From: Fischerella sp. CENA71
Lineage (GTDB): Bacteria > Cyanobacteriota > Cyanobacteriia > Cyanobacteriales > Nostocaceae
NCBI GenBank assembly: GCA_024239075.1
Contig: JANBVI010000009.1
Span: 62,001 to 126,000, forward strand
Direction: 5' to 3'
Length of the DNA: 64,000 bases
In this document: one piece after another, positions 43,118 through 51,961 of the stretch
How positions within the stretch are numbered: the stretch's first letter is position 1
How the letters are laid out: each line of letters begins with the position of its first letter
The notes under the pieces: model-generated
Database searches by the model: none
Told to the model about the DNA's origin: nothing
What the model saw: only the letters and a program-made list of their open reading frames with translations
Program-made: the position numbers and the translations under genes

Positions 43118-44104
43118 ATGTCATGGATGCAGTTAAGTCTCAACACAACAGAAGAGGCTGTCGATTGGGTTTGTAGCCTACTTGCTTCAACTAACTATAC
43201 CAGTGATATTCGGATTACAAAATATACTGAATTCAACTTACACAAACGAACAGATCAAGATATCAATATCACACAACCTTGTTGGGCATTTACTGTCTGC
43301 TTCTATATACCCTGCGACGTTCATACAAATGTACGTAGATCAGAAATTGTTGACTTACTTTCATCCTTAGAACGGGTAGGACTCGCTAGTACTATTCACA
43401 CAAATGTATTTGAGGAAAAACCAGCAAATTCTGAAAAAATTAGTCCCGTTATTCGTCGTATCGGTAAACGTTTTGTTGTGCTTTCTGCTGATACGCCTGA
43501 TCATTCTCAAGCAGTAGACGAAGTTACGTTGAGACTAAAGACAAGTCTTGCTTTTGGCAGTGGTTTACATCCAGCAACTATCCTCAGCCTCCAACTAATT
43601 GAACGTCATGTTGTTCCCAAAATGAATGTTCTTGATCTGGGATCGGGTTCAGGTATTCTGAGTGTGGCAATGGCAAAACTGGGGGCGCAAGTATTGGCGT
43701 TAGACAACGATCCAATTGCTGTGGAATCAACTCATGATGCTGTACATCGCAATCAGGTTGAGCAGCTGGTAACAGTCAGGGAAGGGAGTTTGGGACAGGG
43801 AAGCAGCTTAGGACATTGGCTAGGTAGGGATACAATCAGTAACGTAGTAGCCATTGAACCAACAGCCAGCTTTGATCTCATAGTTGCGAATATCCTAGCG
43901 CGGATACATATCGCTCTCGCTCCTGATTTTCGGCGATCGCTGCGTCACACTGATCAGCAGACAGGTATATTGATTACATCCGGTTTTACCATCGATTATG
44001 AAGATGCAGTGACAACATCTTTGAAAGACGAAGGATTCGAGGTTATTGATTGTGAAAGATTAGATGAATGGGTGGCGCTTGCTTACAGTTTGGGCGTTGC
44101 ATAA
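43118..44104 (+). CDS. prmA: Ribosomal protein L11 methyltransferase-like (PrmA family)
   Basis: This 328-residue class I methyltransferase has the PrmA-type middle: LKTSLAFGSGLHPATILSLQL (about residue 143), NVLDLGSGSGILSVAMAKLG (SAM motif I), LALDNDPIAVESTHDAV and FDLIVANILARIHIAL (motif IV, with the N-I-L catalytic region). PrmA trimethylates L11. The N-terminal 110 residues are unlike the usual substrate-binding domain, and a spacer near residues 225-250 is unusual, so the substrate may not be L11. Start at ATG 43118, with GGAAG as ribosome site inside a folded leader. Confidence 0.78.
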   Translation: MSWMQLSLNTTEEAVDWVCSLLASTNYTSDIRITKYTEFNLHKRTDQDINITQPCWAFTVCFYIPCDVHTNVRRSEIVDLLSSLERVGLASTIHTNVFEEKPANSEKISPVIRRIGKRFVVLSADTPDHSQAVDEVTLRLKTSLAFGSGLHPATILSLQLIERHVVPKMNVLDLGSGSGILSVAMAKLGAQVLALDNDPIAVESTHDAVHRNQVEQLVTVREGSLGQGSSLGHWLGRDTISNVVAIEPTASFDLIVANILARIHIALAPDFRRSLRHTDQQTGILITSGFTIDYEDAVTTSLKDEGFEVIDCERLDEWVALAYSLGVA

Positions 44105-44152
44105 TTTTGGGATGATTTTGTAATTTGCATCAATTTAGTTTTTGTAACTACT

Positions 44153-44788
44153 TCACTTTGTTCCAAATAATCTATCCCCAGCGTCTCCTAATCCAGGAAT
44201 AATGTAGCCATGATCATCCAACTTTTCATCTATAGCCGCAGTGTATATAGGGACATCGGGGTGTACTTCTGTGAAATGTGCGATTCCTTCCGGTGCAGCA
44301 AGTAAGCAAACAAACTTGAGCGATCGCGGATTGGTTGATTTGAGTCTTTCCACTGCTGCAACAGCAGAATTCCCAGTCGCCAGCATCGGATCGACTACCA
44401 CTACATCTCGCTTTTCTATGTCGTGAGGAACTTTGAAATAATACTCTACAGGAATCAAGGTCTTGGGATCACGGTATAAACCAATGTGTCCCACTCGTGC
44501 TGATGGTAGCAGCTCTAGCATTCCGTCCAAAATTCCCTGTCCTGCTCGTTGAATAGAAATGATCACCAACTTTTTGTCTGATGCAAGCACAGGAGCATTC
44601 ATTTGACCTAAAGGTGTTTGAATTAGTTCACATTTGAGCTTTAAGTCTCGCGTCACCTCATATGCCAACAACATACTAATTTCTTTTAACAAAAAACGAA
44701 ATTTTGCCGTACTGGTTTCAACCTTACGCATCAGCGTCAGTTTGTGCTGAATTAATGGATGCTCAATTAGTATTACTTGATTTCCCAT
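44153..44788 (-). CDS. upp: Uracil phosphoribosyltransferase
   Basis: The start is the ATG at 44788 ([17 protein letters not shown]); the longer frame to 44911 is built from repeat DNA and not used. The 211-residue protein has the UPRT signatures: [56 protein letters not shown] (PRPP loop) and the uracil-binding [17 protein letters not shown] at the C terminus. It makes UMP from uracil and PRPP. It is third in a same-strand series after URC1-like and URC4-like genes. In yeast the URC route also uses a UPRT (Urc6), so it may feed the degradative pathway rather than only salvage. Confidence 0.95.
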   Translation of the reverse strand: MGNQVILIEHPLIQHKLTLMRKVETSTAKFRFLLKEISMLLAYEVTRDLKLKCELIQTPLGQMNAPVLASDKKLVIISIQRAGQGILDGMLELLPSARVGHIGLYRDPKTLIPVEYYFKVPHDIEKRDVVVVDPMLATGNSAVAAVERLKSTNPRSLKFVCLLAAPEGIAHFTEVHPDVPIYTAAIDEKLDDHGYIIPGLGDAGDRLFGTK

Positions 44789-44790
44789 GT

Positions 44791-44911
44791 TAGTAATTGG
44801 GGGTTGGGGATCGAGGAAAGGGAGATGAGAAGTGTGGGGAGACAAGGAGGACAAAGGAGAATTATTTAACAAGTCTCTTCCCAATGACCATTGACAAATG
44901 ACAAATGACAA
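44791..44911. repeat. Mixed low-complexity repeat between upp and the URC4-like gene
   Basis: A purine-rich block (GGGGGTTGGGGATCGAGG, AGGGAGATGAGAAGTGTGGG) is followed by ATGACCATTGACAAATGACA, a heptamer-type repeat of TGACAAA units. The same TGAC units occur at 46240-46328 and the reverse form at 62311-62343. Confidence 0.6.
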
Positions 44912-46195
44912 CTAGAATACTGTGCCATCACTTTCTATCTGTATAGGAGGAATACCACCTGTGCGGAGTTGAGCAGCTATTTTTCGTCCAGCTGTCCAGG
45001 TTCCTCCTTGTAAAATTTTTACCAATGGTAATTCCTCGTTACTCATACCTAACTTGTCTCGGACTGTAGCGGCGATTTGATCTAGGAGAATTACAGTCAA
45101 GGCGCGCCATTCAACGATAACTTCAGACGCCACTGATTGAGGTTCAGAAAAAATATCTGGGTGTTTACCCTTGATCAGTCCTAAGTCTAGGCATAAGCCG
45201 CCATTGCGATATTCTGGTAATCCAGTCAGAGCATCTAAATTTATTATTTCTATACCTAATTCTTGGAGAGGTTCCAGTAGAGAATAAGTCAGCCACTGAG
45301 ATAGTTTGTGAAAAGGTATCAAACCGTCATCAGTCACGGCTGGATGAAACCAGACATCTCCCAGATTTGCTCTAGCAATTTCTACGCGTCCAGGCCAAAT
45401 GTCGCTAAGTCCTTGCAAAACAGCATTTAATACAGTTGCAGCTGCTAACTGGTTATTTTTTACTTTCGTAAAAAGATAATTTACTAAATTACCAGGGCGG
45501 GGATTTTGTTCCCCAAACATCTGGGGCGAAGCTAGCAGGACTTGACCTAACTTTTGTAATAATTGCGATCGCCCTGCAATTCCCACCAAAGGATTATCTG
45601 CGGTGACACCAAATCCATCAGCTAGTTCTTGTGCTGTTAATTGTTGTAATCTTTGGGCATTTGCTTGTAAAGGTTGATGGCGATCGCTCGCAAAAAGTCC
45701 TTGACAAAACATTTGGTAGCTGGCAACGGCCAAACCTTCAGAACGCCTAAAAATCAACTGAGTTTCTTCTTCATAAAAATGCCAGCGATCGCCAGCACCA
45801 GCATCTAGTAATACACTAATTATTGCTAAATCAAACTTAGCAGCAGCTTTCTCGATTGGCGTCATCTGGGCTAACTTCTGATCTAACTTAGCCAACCGTG
45901 GCACTTCACCAACTTCAAAATGTCGCCAACGACTGTGAAACGGGATTTGTAAATCAGGATATTGCTCCCGTATCACTTCAATCACATAATCTGCTACTCG
46001 TTCCAACTGATCTAAATCGCAAGCAAAATGATCAGACTTACCTGCAACAGCGATTGTAAATATTTGTTCACAACGCTCTCGAATCGCAATTGGCGATCGC
46101 AAATAAGCAACCAGATCAGTTTCTGCTCGTGGCGTTTTACTATTACAATCAGACGCTTGTAACTCTATCGCGTCCTTGGCGGTTTCTATTTCCAC
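44912..46195 (-). CDS. URC4-like protein of pyrimidine (uracil) catabolism, DUF1688
   Basis: The start is taken at the GTG at 46195, 8 bases after AAGGAAG; a GTG at 46222 is also possible. The 427-residue protein fits DUF1688/Urc4: SPIAIRERCEQIFTIA near the N terminus, HSRWRHFEVGEVPRL, LDAGAGDRWHFYEE, FRRSEGLAVASYQMF, RPGNLVNYL, WFHPAVTDDGLIPFHKLSQWL and LKILQGGTWTAGRKIA-like C terminus. Urc4 is required for uracil breakdown in Lachancea kluyveri; its reaction is not well defined. It lies between URC1-like and upp genes on the same strand, the gene set expected for the pathway. Confidence 0.85.
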   Translation of the reverse strand: MEIETAKDAIELQASDCNSKTPRAETDLVAYLRSPIAIRERCEQIFTIAVAGKSDHFACDLDQLERVADYVIEVIREQYPDLQIPFHSRWRHFEVGEVPRLAKLDQKLAQMTPIEKAAAKFDLAIISVLLDAGAGDRWHFYEEETQLIFRRSEGLAVASYQMFCQGLFASDRHQPLQANAQRLQQLTAQELADGFGVTADNPLVGIAGRSQLLQKLGQVLLASPQMFGEQNPRPGNLVNYLFTKVKNNQLAAATVLNAVLQGLSDIWPGRVEIARANLGDVWFHPAVTDDGLIPFHKLSQWLTYSLLEPLQELGIEIINLDALTGLPEYRNGGLCLDLGLIKGKHPDIFSEPQSVASEVIVEWRALTVILLDQIAATVRDKLGMSNEELPLVKILQGGTWTAGRKIAAQLRTGGIPPIQIESDGTVF

Positions 46196-46239
46196 GTTTC
46201 CAACTTCCTTCAACCGACACACCCTCTCAAAAAAGTCAA

Positions 46240-46328
46240 GAGTCCATTGTCAACGGTCAATTGTCAATGGTCAAAAAACCATTTGCTCTGGACAATTGAC
46301 ACTTGACTCTTGACCATTGACCCTTGAC
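46240..46328. repeat. TGACCATTGAC-type heptamer repeats between URC4-like and URC1-like genes
   Basis: Units such as CAATTGTCAATGGTCAA, ACAATTGACACTTGACTC and TTGACCATTGACCC fill the gap. They belong to the common cyanobacterial short-repeat type and make up nearly all of the sequence between the two genes. Confidence 0.7.
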
Positions 46329-47594
46329 TTAATCTGTTAAAGAACGCCCTTTTACTTCCGCTAAATCATCTATCTCCAACACCTTGCCTGTGGTATAATA
46401 ACCAGCAGCTTTTTTGGCTTCAATTTCGACACGGGCATCTTGGGGAACTAACTCTTCGGGAATGGGTATGCGTTCCACAATTTCGATCCCGGCTGTCGTA
46501 ATGGCATTGTATTTCATGTTACTCATTGATACCATGCGATCGATGCGGGTGACTCCCAACCAATGCAAAACATCTGGCATTAACTCCTGAAAGCGCATGT
46601 CTTGCACACCCGCAACACATTCAGTACGAGCAAAATAGGCATCAGCGCGATCGCCTCCTTCTTGTCGCTTGCGGGCGTTGTAAACCAAGAATTTCGTCAC
46701 CTCTCCCAAAGCACGTCCTTCTTTGCGGCAGTAAACAATGATCCCAACACCGCCTTCCTGTGCGGTTTGCACACAAACTTCTATGCCATGTACCAGATAA
46801 GGGCGACAGGTGCAAATATCTGACCCGAAAACATCAGAACCATTGCATTCATCATGTACTCGTACTGCTAAAGGTTTACTAGGGTCGTTAATTGCTGCTA
46901 CATCCCCAACAATATAAACCGTCACACCCCCAATTGGCGGTAAAAATACCTCCAAATCTGTTCGCGTCACTAGTTCCGGGAACATTCCTCCGGTTTGTTC
47001 AAATAAAGCACGTCGTAATTCACCCTCACTGATTTGAAAACGCTTGGCAACTCCTGGTAAATACCAAACTGGCTCAATCGCAGCTTTGGTAACAACCAAA
47101 TCGCCGCCTGGTTTCATAATCTTGCCATCGATCGCCAAGCGTCCTCTGGTCACAGCCTCCAATAATTCAGGCATATTTATGTGGGCTTTGGTAATTGCAA
47201 TCGTCGGGCGAATATCATACCCTTGCTCGTAGTAAGGTGCGAATACTTCACCCACAATTGCCCCAAAGGGATCGAGGGAGACAATCTTATCAGGATCAAA
47301 CCAACTAGGATGCGGTCCGATATGCTCAATTGGAGAAGTATTAGTAAGATCCGCCCTATGATCTGACTGTAATGCACCACTTGCCACTGCTAAGGCACGA
47401 TAAACCGCATAACTGCCAGAATGAGTACCAATCACATTACGGTGTGCTTGCTTTGTCAAAGTGGCAATCACGGGACCCCGTTCCATCGGGTCGCTTGCTC
47501 CCCATTTGATAGGAATTGGTTTGGGGCCAAAGCGACTGGGATGAGAAGTTAGAACTATATGCCTGGAAACGCTGTTTTGGTTTGGCATAGTCAT
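46329..47594 (-). CDS. URC1-like GTP cyclohydrolase II homologue
   Basis: This 421-residue protein is a GTP cyclohydrolase II homologue with an extra N-terminal domain of about 200 residues (ASDPMERGPVIATL, HRNVIGTHSGSYAVYRAL, HINMPELLEAVTRGRL), the layout of Urc1. The C-terminal domain keeps zinc Cys residues (RVHDECNGSDVFGSDICTCR) and VYCRKEGRALGEVTKFLVYN in place of the RibA QEGRGIGL region. Urc1 acts in uracil catabolism, probably opening the pyrimidine ring at the nucleotide level. It is first of a same-strand series URC1-like, URC4-like, upp. The usual riboflavin role is less likely because of the altered motifs and context. Confidence 0.85.
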   Translation of the reverse strand: MTMPNQNSVSRHIVLTSHPSRFGPKPIPIKWGASDPMERGPVIATLTKQAHRNVIGTHSGSYAVYRALAVASGALQSDHRADLTNTSPIEHIGPHPSWFDPDKIVSLDPFGAIVGEVFAPYYEQGYDIRPTIAITKAHINMPELLEAVTRGRLAIDGKIMKPGGDLVVTKAAIEPVWYLPGVAKRFQISEGELRRALFEQTGGMFPELVTRTDLEVFLPPIGGVTVYIVGDVAAINDPSKPLAVRVHDECNGSDVFGSDICTCRPYLVHGIEVCVQTAQEGGVGIIVYCRKEGRALGEVTKFLVYNARKRQEGGDRADAYFARTECVAGVQDMRFQELMPDVLHWLGVTRIDRMVSMSNMKYNAITTAGIEIVERIPIPEELVPQDARVEIEAKKAAGYYTTGKVLEIDDLAEVKGRSLTD

Positions 47595-48020
47595 TTATTT
47601 TTTCTTGGGATATTTCTTATTAGTCACTAGCCAGCAGTCAAACGTCAATAGTTGATGGCTACATGTTCTGTGAGATTTTTTCTATGCTCCATATCTTTAC
47701 AAATATCCTGAAAATTTTACTCACACCCACAAAATCCTCCTACAACCTTAGTAGAGACGCGTAGACGCTCGTAAGAGCGGCTTCAAGGTAAGAGTATAAT
47801 CGCGTCTCTACTACACCTCTACATCCTCTTTTCGCAGAGCTAAAAACCTTCATTCTCTCCGGATTGCACAATACCGTATTACAGGCTACAACAAACCACA
47901 CATTGATTGCTTTAACTTGCAATTTATAAGGGGAATTTTAAAAGGTCGATTAAGAAGTTTATTTTGAGAACGTTTTGTGCGAAATTTGATCCAAAGATAC
48001 TATACTCTCACGTCAAATTC
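47595..48020. other. Intergenic region, mostly dispersed repeat
   Basis: The gap between divergent URC1-like and TPR genes contains a GTAGGAGGATTTTGTGGG-type block (minus strand, 47718-47750), the GTAGAGACGCG element (47751-47811) and about 200 further bases of AT-rich sequence. No gene is supported. Confidence 0.5.
47751..47811. repeat. GTAGAGACGCG element with 11-bp inverted ends
   Basis: GTAGAGACGCG (47751-47761) and CGCGTCTCTAC (47801-47811) are perfect inverted ends around a 39-base centre. Positions 47771-47810 are identical, in opposite orientation, to 52734-52773 (40 of 40 bases). Confidence 0.85.
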
Positions 48021-48491
48021 ATGGATTCTTTATTTGTCAATTCCTTACTTGAAGACTTGAAAAATTCTGATGAAAAAGTCCGCGAACAAGCGACAAAAAA
48101 GCTTTGGCGCATCTGGTATCAGCAAAAGGGAATATATGGCTTAGAAATGATTGAACGCAGTCAGAAATTACTAGATTCAGGGCAAACTAGCAAAGCCGAA
48201 GCAATCTTGACTGAGTTAATTAATGAACAACCAGACTTTGCTGAAGCTTGGAATCGTCGTGCTTTTCTTTATTACACAACTAGCCAGTATGAAAAATCTT
48301 TGGCTGATTGTCTAATGACTATTCAGATTAATACAGTTCATTTTGGCGCATTGCATGGCATGGGCTTAAGTTATGCAGCTTTAGCAGAATACGCAAAAGC
48401 GATCGCAGCTTTTAAGCGCGCCCTCGAAATTCAACCCTATTCTCTGATCAATCAAAAATTAATTCTCGAATGTTCATTTCGATTAAGTTAA
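48021..48491 (+). CDS. TPR-repeat protein
   Basis: The start is put at the ATG at 48021 (MDSLFVNSLLEDLKNSDEK); the frame extends further up but the extension has no support. The 156-residue protein opens with a helical segment (KVREQATKKLWRIWYQQKG, as in cyanobacterial TPR proteins) and has about two and a half tetratricopeptide repeats (residues 45-150: ERSQKLLDSGQTSKAEAILT, PDFAEAWNRRAFLYY, LHGMGLSYAALAEYAKAIAA). TPR domains mediate protein contacts; the partner is unknown. It is divergent from the URC1-like gene. Confidence 0.78.
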   Translation: MDSLFVNSLLEDLKNSDEKVREQATKKLWRIWYQQKGIYGLEMIERSQKLLDSGQTSKAEAILTELINEQPDFAEAWNRRAFLYYTTSQYEKSLADCLMTIQINTVHFGALHGMGLSYAALAEYAKAIAAFKRALEIQPYSLINQKLILECSFRLS

Positions 48492-49053
48492 AACACAAAA
48501 AAATAATATTTTGTATGAAATTTGACCAAAGACTAGAAAATAATATTTAAAGTCTCAATTGGTGCAAATAATTATTCAGTATGGCTTATTTGTTATTGAT
48601 ACCAGTGGAAAGTTCATTTGTGTCAATAACAATCAGTAGCCATGAATAAATTTTTACAGCCCGTTTCTTAACATTAGAAAGCTGGAAAAATGTGATAATT
48701 CAAAGCAATATAAAATTTTGTTGGTAGCTTTATAAAAAGCTAATTAATTTGCATGAAAACATTTTGTTTGCTTGTGCTGTAATTTTTTAGACAAACAGAA
48801 TTTGTGCGATCGCACTGTTAATAAGTGGATAAGCAAAATTAAATTTATTCGTGGAGACTCTTAACAAGGAACAGGAAACGGGGAATAGCTTGAAGAATGT
48901 GTAATTAATCTCTGTTTTGTGTGTGTACTTTGTGTCTTAATCTACGAGTAGCCCTTCGGGTTCGCCAGGTGCTTTATGCGGGGAACCCGTCCACCGCACT
49001 GGCTCACCCCTAGCGCGTCTATGTGGTTAGTTGCCAAAAAATAAACTTCAACC
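48492..49053. other. Intergenic region with a dispersed repeat
   Basis: This 562-base gap has AT-rich sequence in its first half and, at 48946-49022, the repeat block TAGCCCTTCGGGTTCGCCAG followed by GGGGAACCCGTCCACCGCAC and TGGCTCACC, a common Nostoc repeat type. No gene is supported. Confidence 0.5.
48946..49022. repeat. Dispersed repeat of the CGGGTTCGCCAG...GGGGAACCCG type
   Basis: The block contains CCCTTCGGGTTCGCCAG and GGGGAACCCGTCCACCGCAC, followed by TGGCTCACCCC. GGGTTC and GAACCC can pair. I recall very similar sequences scattered through Nostoc genomes. Confidence 0.6.
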
Positions 49054-50424
49054 ATGACAACATATAAAAAACCCTACAATTTAGAAATCCTAATTAATTC
49101 CCTACCAGGAATCGAAATCATCACAGATTCCTCTCAAGTCGCAAAATTATCTCAGGATTATCATACCTTCAGCCCGGTTCTGGTTCCCAAACTAGCAGGA
49201 AAAGTCGGGGATATAGTTATACGCCCTGCCAACGAACAAGAAGTATTAAAAATTGCAGCTGCTTGTGTCAAACATCGAATTCCTGTGACGGTGCGGGGTG
49301 CAGGGACAGGAAATTATGGGCAATGTGTACCTTTGCACGGCGGTGTCATTCTTGATATGACACGGATGCAGGAGATTTGCTGGATCAAACCAGGAGTAGC
49401 GCGAGCAGAAGCAGGGGTAAAATTAGCAGCACTAGATAAAAAAACACGGGAAATTGGTTGGGAAATACGGATGGCACCCTCTACCTACCGCACAGCAACA
49501 ATTGGCGGCTTTGTGGCTGGTGGTAGTGGGGGAATTGGGTCAATACAGTATGGATTTTTAGGCGATCGCGGTAATCTTTTAGCACTAAAAGTTGTTACCT
49601 TAGAAGATGAACCACGTGTAATTGAACTACGCGGCGACGATGTCCAAAAAGTCAACCATGCTTGGGGAATTAACGGTATTATCACTGAAGTAGAAATTCC
49701 CCTCGGCCCGGCTTATACTTGGACAGAAGTAATTATTACCTTCCCAGAATTTATGGCAGCAGCCAGATTTGGGCAAGCGATCGCGGATGCTGATGGCATG
49801 ATCAAAAAAGAAATTGCTGTCTTTGCATCCCCCATCCCCCAATACTTTACGCCGTTGCGGCAATATATCCCCGATGGTACTCACGCCGCTTTGTTGTTAA
49901 TTGCGGAACCGAGTTTAGAGTTTTTGCCTGGATTGGTGCAGCAGCATGGTGGTAATATTACATATCAAAAAACAATACAAGAAGCTGGTAAAGGTGCGAA
50001 CTTATTAGAATTCACTTGGAATCACACCACTCTTCATGCCCGCAGTCTTGATACTTCTATCACCTATTTACAAAGTCTCTTCCCGGCCGATGTAAAGACG
50101 CGCCATGGCGCGTCTCTACAGTTATTAGAGCAGATGTATCATTACTACGGGGATGAAGTCATGATGCATGTAGAATTTGTTCGTGCCAACGGTGCAACAA
50201 CTCCCGCAGCTTTACAACTTGTACGGTACACCACCGAGGAACGACTGAACGAAATCATCCGCCATCACGAAGAACAGGGTATATTTATTGCTAATCCCCA
50301 CACTTACATTATTGAAGATGGTGGTAGAAAAGTTATCGATCCAGAACAATTGCGATTTAAGGAAATGGTAGATCCCTATGGGTTGATGAATCCTGGTAAG
50401 AGTAGAGAGATTGGGGGAGTTTGA
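49054..50424 (+). CDS. FAD-linked oxidase, GlcD-like
   Basis: This 456-residue protein belongs to the FAD-linked oxidase (PCMH/GlcD) family. The FAD-binding part has VIRPANEQEVLKIAAACVKH, VTVRGAGTGNYGQCVPLHGGV (about residue 83) and ATIGGFVAGGSGGIGSIQYG. The C-terminal substrate part has FVRANGATTPAALQLVRY and ends MVDPYGLMNPGKSREIGGV, the usual family end. The substrate (a hydroxyacid or aldonolactone) is unknown. An in-frame repeat insertion (about residues 346-356, VKTRHGASLQ) interrupts the C-terminal domain. The rtcA gene starts 52 bases after the stop. Confidence 0.9.
   Translation: MTTYKKPYNLEILINSLPGIEIITDSSQVAKLSQDYHTFSPVLVPKLAGKVGDIVIRPANEQEVLKIAAACVKHRIPVTVRGAGTGNYGQCVPLHGGVILDMTRMQEICWIKPGVARAEAGVKLAALDKKTREIGWEIRMAPSTYRTATIGGFVAGGSGGIGSIQYGFLGDRGNLLALKVVTLEDEPRVIELRGDDVQKVNHAWGINGIITEVEIPLGPAYTWTEVIITFPEFMAAARFGQAIADADGMIKKEIAVFASPIPQYFTPLRQYIPDGTHAALLLIAEPSLEFLPGLVQQHGGNITYQKTIQEAGKGANLLEFTWNHTTLHARSLDTSITYLQSLFPADVKTRHGASLQLLEQMYHYYGDEVMMHVEFVRANGATTPAALQLVRYTTEERLNEIIRHHEEQGIFIANPHTYIIEDGGRKVIDPEQLRFKEMVDPYGLMNPGKSREIGGV
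50090..50120. repeat. AGACGCGCC palindrome inserted in frame in the GlcD-like gene
   Basis: AGACGCGCCATGGCGCGTCT (50096-50115) is a perfect 20-base palindrome, flanked by GTAA and CTAC as in the intergenic GTAGAGACGCG elements. It adds about 10 residues to the protein. Confidence 0.8.
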
Positions 50425-50476
50425 GAAGATGGGGGAGTGTGGGGAGATGAGGAGACAACCACCCTATTAACTAATT

Positions 50477-51523
50477 ATGATTTACATAGATGGTTCTTAC
50501 GGCGAGGGCGGGGGGCAAGTTCTTCGCAGTTCCTTGAGTTTAGCTGCTATTACGGGCAACCCAATTAGTATTTACAATATCCGTGCTGGGCGCAAAAAAC
50601 CAGGGTTAGCAGCGCAACATTTAACAGGAGTTCGTGCGACTGCGACAATTTGTGATGCCGAAGTACGGGGTGATGCTTTGGGTTCGATGATGCTGGGATT
50701 TATTCCTGCTGGGGCGGTGAAAGCAGGAAATTACACCTTTGATGTTAGCGAAGCGCGCGAGGGTGGTTCTGCTGGTGCTGTGACTTTGGTTTTGCAAACT
50801 GTGCTTTTACCTTTGGCGTTAGCAACTGGTGATTCACAGGTAACGCTCAAAGGTGGAACTCATGTCCCCTTTAGCCCACCGATGACATACATTGAACAAG
50901 TATATCTGCCCATACTCAAACAGATGGGTGTAGAAGTAGACGTGAAGTTGGGTGCTTGGGGTTGGTATCCCCAAGGCGGAGGTGTGGTGGAGTTATGGGT
51001 GAGTGGTGGTAGAAGACTTGCTGGAATAAATTTGGTAAAACGTGGTAATTTACAGCAAGTGCGAGGGTTAGCGATCGCCACAGAATTACCTGCTCATATT
51101 CCCCAACGCATAGCTAGCCGTACCGAGAATTTATTACGGGAAGCAGGATTGAAACATACAATCAAGCCTGTGCGAGAAAAAGGTGTAGCACCGGGGGTTG
51201 GTTTATTTCTGAGTGCGGAGTATGAAAATAGCCTTGCTGGGTTTAGTAGCTTGGGACGTTTGGGTTTACCAGCAGAAAAAGTTGCCCAGATCGCTTGTGA
51301 GGAACTACTTAAATTTAATCAAACTGGTGCAGCAGTGGATGAACATTTAGCAGATCAATTATTATTACCTGCTGCTTTGGCCTCAGATCAAAGTGAGTAT
51401 CAGGTGGCGGAAATTAGTACGCACTTAACAACGAATGCTTGGGTACTTGAACAATTTGGATTAGCAAAGATAAAAATCGATGCAGATCAAAAAATAGTGA
51501 GAGTGGAACCTTTGAGTCGATGA
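50477..51523 (+). CDS. rtcA: RNA 3'-terminal phosphate cyclase
   Basis: RtcA turns RNA 3'-phosphates into 2',3'-cyclic phosphates via an adenylated histidine, and takes part in RNA end processing or repair. The 348-residue protein shows IDGSYGEGGGQVLRSSLSLA at the N terminus, RAGRKKPGLAAQHLTGVRA, GGSAGAVTLVLQ, YPQGGGVVEL and the active-site region EISTHLTTNAWVLEQF near residue 312 with the nucleophilic His. Length and motifs match active enzymes. No rtcB is nearby. The related RNA-repair gene pnkp lies 11 kb away in the same window. The GlcD-like gene precedes it. Confidence 0.96.
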   Translation: MIYIDGSYGEGGGQVLRSSLSLAAITGNPISIYNIRAGRKKPGLAAQHLTGVRATATICDAEVRGDALGSMMLGFIPAGAVKAGNYTFDVSEAREGGSAGAVTLVLQTVLLPLALATGDSQVTLKGGTHVPFSPPMTYIEQVYLPILKQMGVEVDVKLGAWGWYPQGGGVVELWVSGGRRLAGINLVKRGNLQQVRGLAIATELPAHIPQRIASRTENLLREAGLKHTIKPVREKGVAPGVGLFLSAEYENSLAGFSSLGRLGLPAEKVAQIACEELLKFNQTGAAVDEHLADQLLLPAALASDQSEYQVAEISTHLTTNAWVLEQFGLAKIKIDADQKIVRVEPLSR

Positions 51524-51961
51524 TTAGGAATTTTAACGTACTTTAGCTATGAGCAATTAATTTATTGCAGGGTGCTAATGTGTTTTTGAGGTAAAAACAC
51601 TCGTGAACGGAGTTCAAAGACTCATTGACGAGTATCAAAGACTCATTGACGGAGTTCAAAGACTCATTGACGAGTATCAAAGACTCGTTGACGAGTATTA
51701 AAGACTCATTGACGAGTATTAAAGACTCATTGACGAGTATTAAAGACTCATTGACGAGTATTAAAGACTCATTGACGAGTATTAAAGACTCATTGACGAG
51801 TATTAAAGACTCATTGACGAGTATCAAATACTCGTTGACGGAGTTCAAAGACTCGCTCACGAAGCTCAAATACCTCAATAGGGTTAAGTCGTGACGCCCA
51901 CCCCATAGCGTAAATTAAGCTAAAATTCAAGCAGTGCAAGGACTTTCCCTCTATCTATCCC
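51524..51961. other. Intergenic region dominated by a 21-bp tandem array
   Basis: After rtcA the sequence passes a small hairpin (GCAATTAATTTATTGC, 51553-51568) into the tandem array at 51603-51880, then about 80 bases of ordinary AT-rich sequence with the ccdA promoter region. Confidence 0.6.
51603..51880. repeat. 21-bp tandem repeat array (about 13 units)
   Basis: The unit is TTGACGAGTATTAAAGACTC plus one base, with variants (GACGGAGTTCAAAGACTC, GTATCAAAG). Each unit contains the inverted pair ACTC/GAGT. Frames on both strands stay open across it (heptads SIKDSLT on the plus strand, LVNESLI on the minus strand) because 21 is divisible by three. No ribosome site or good start supports translation. 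Confidence 0.9.

Noticed and set aside
44789-44911. N-terminal extension of uracil phosphoribosyltransferase
   Set aside because: It is encoded by low-complexity and heptamer repeats; the family start is at [11 protein letters not shown].
34978-51880. Possible CRISPR arrays
   Set aside because: Both arrays have directly adjoining units without unique spacers, and no cas gene is present.
51543-51894. Open frames on both strands over the second tandem array
   Set aside because: Open on both strands because the period is a multiple of three; no ribosome sites, no non-repeat protein part.
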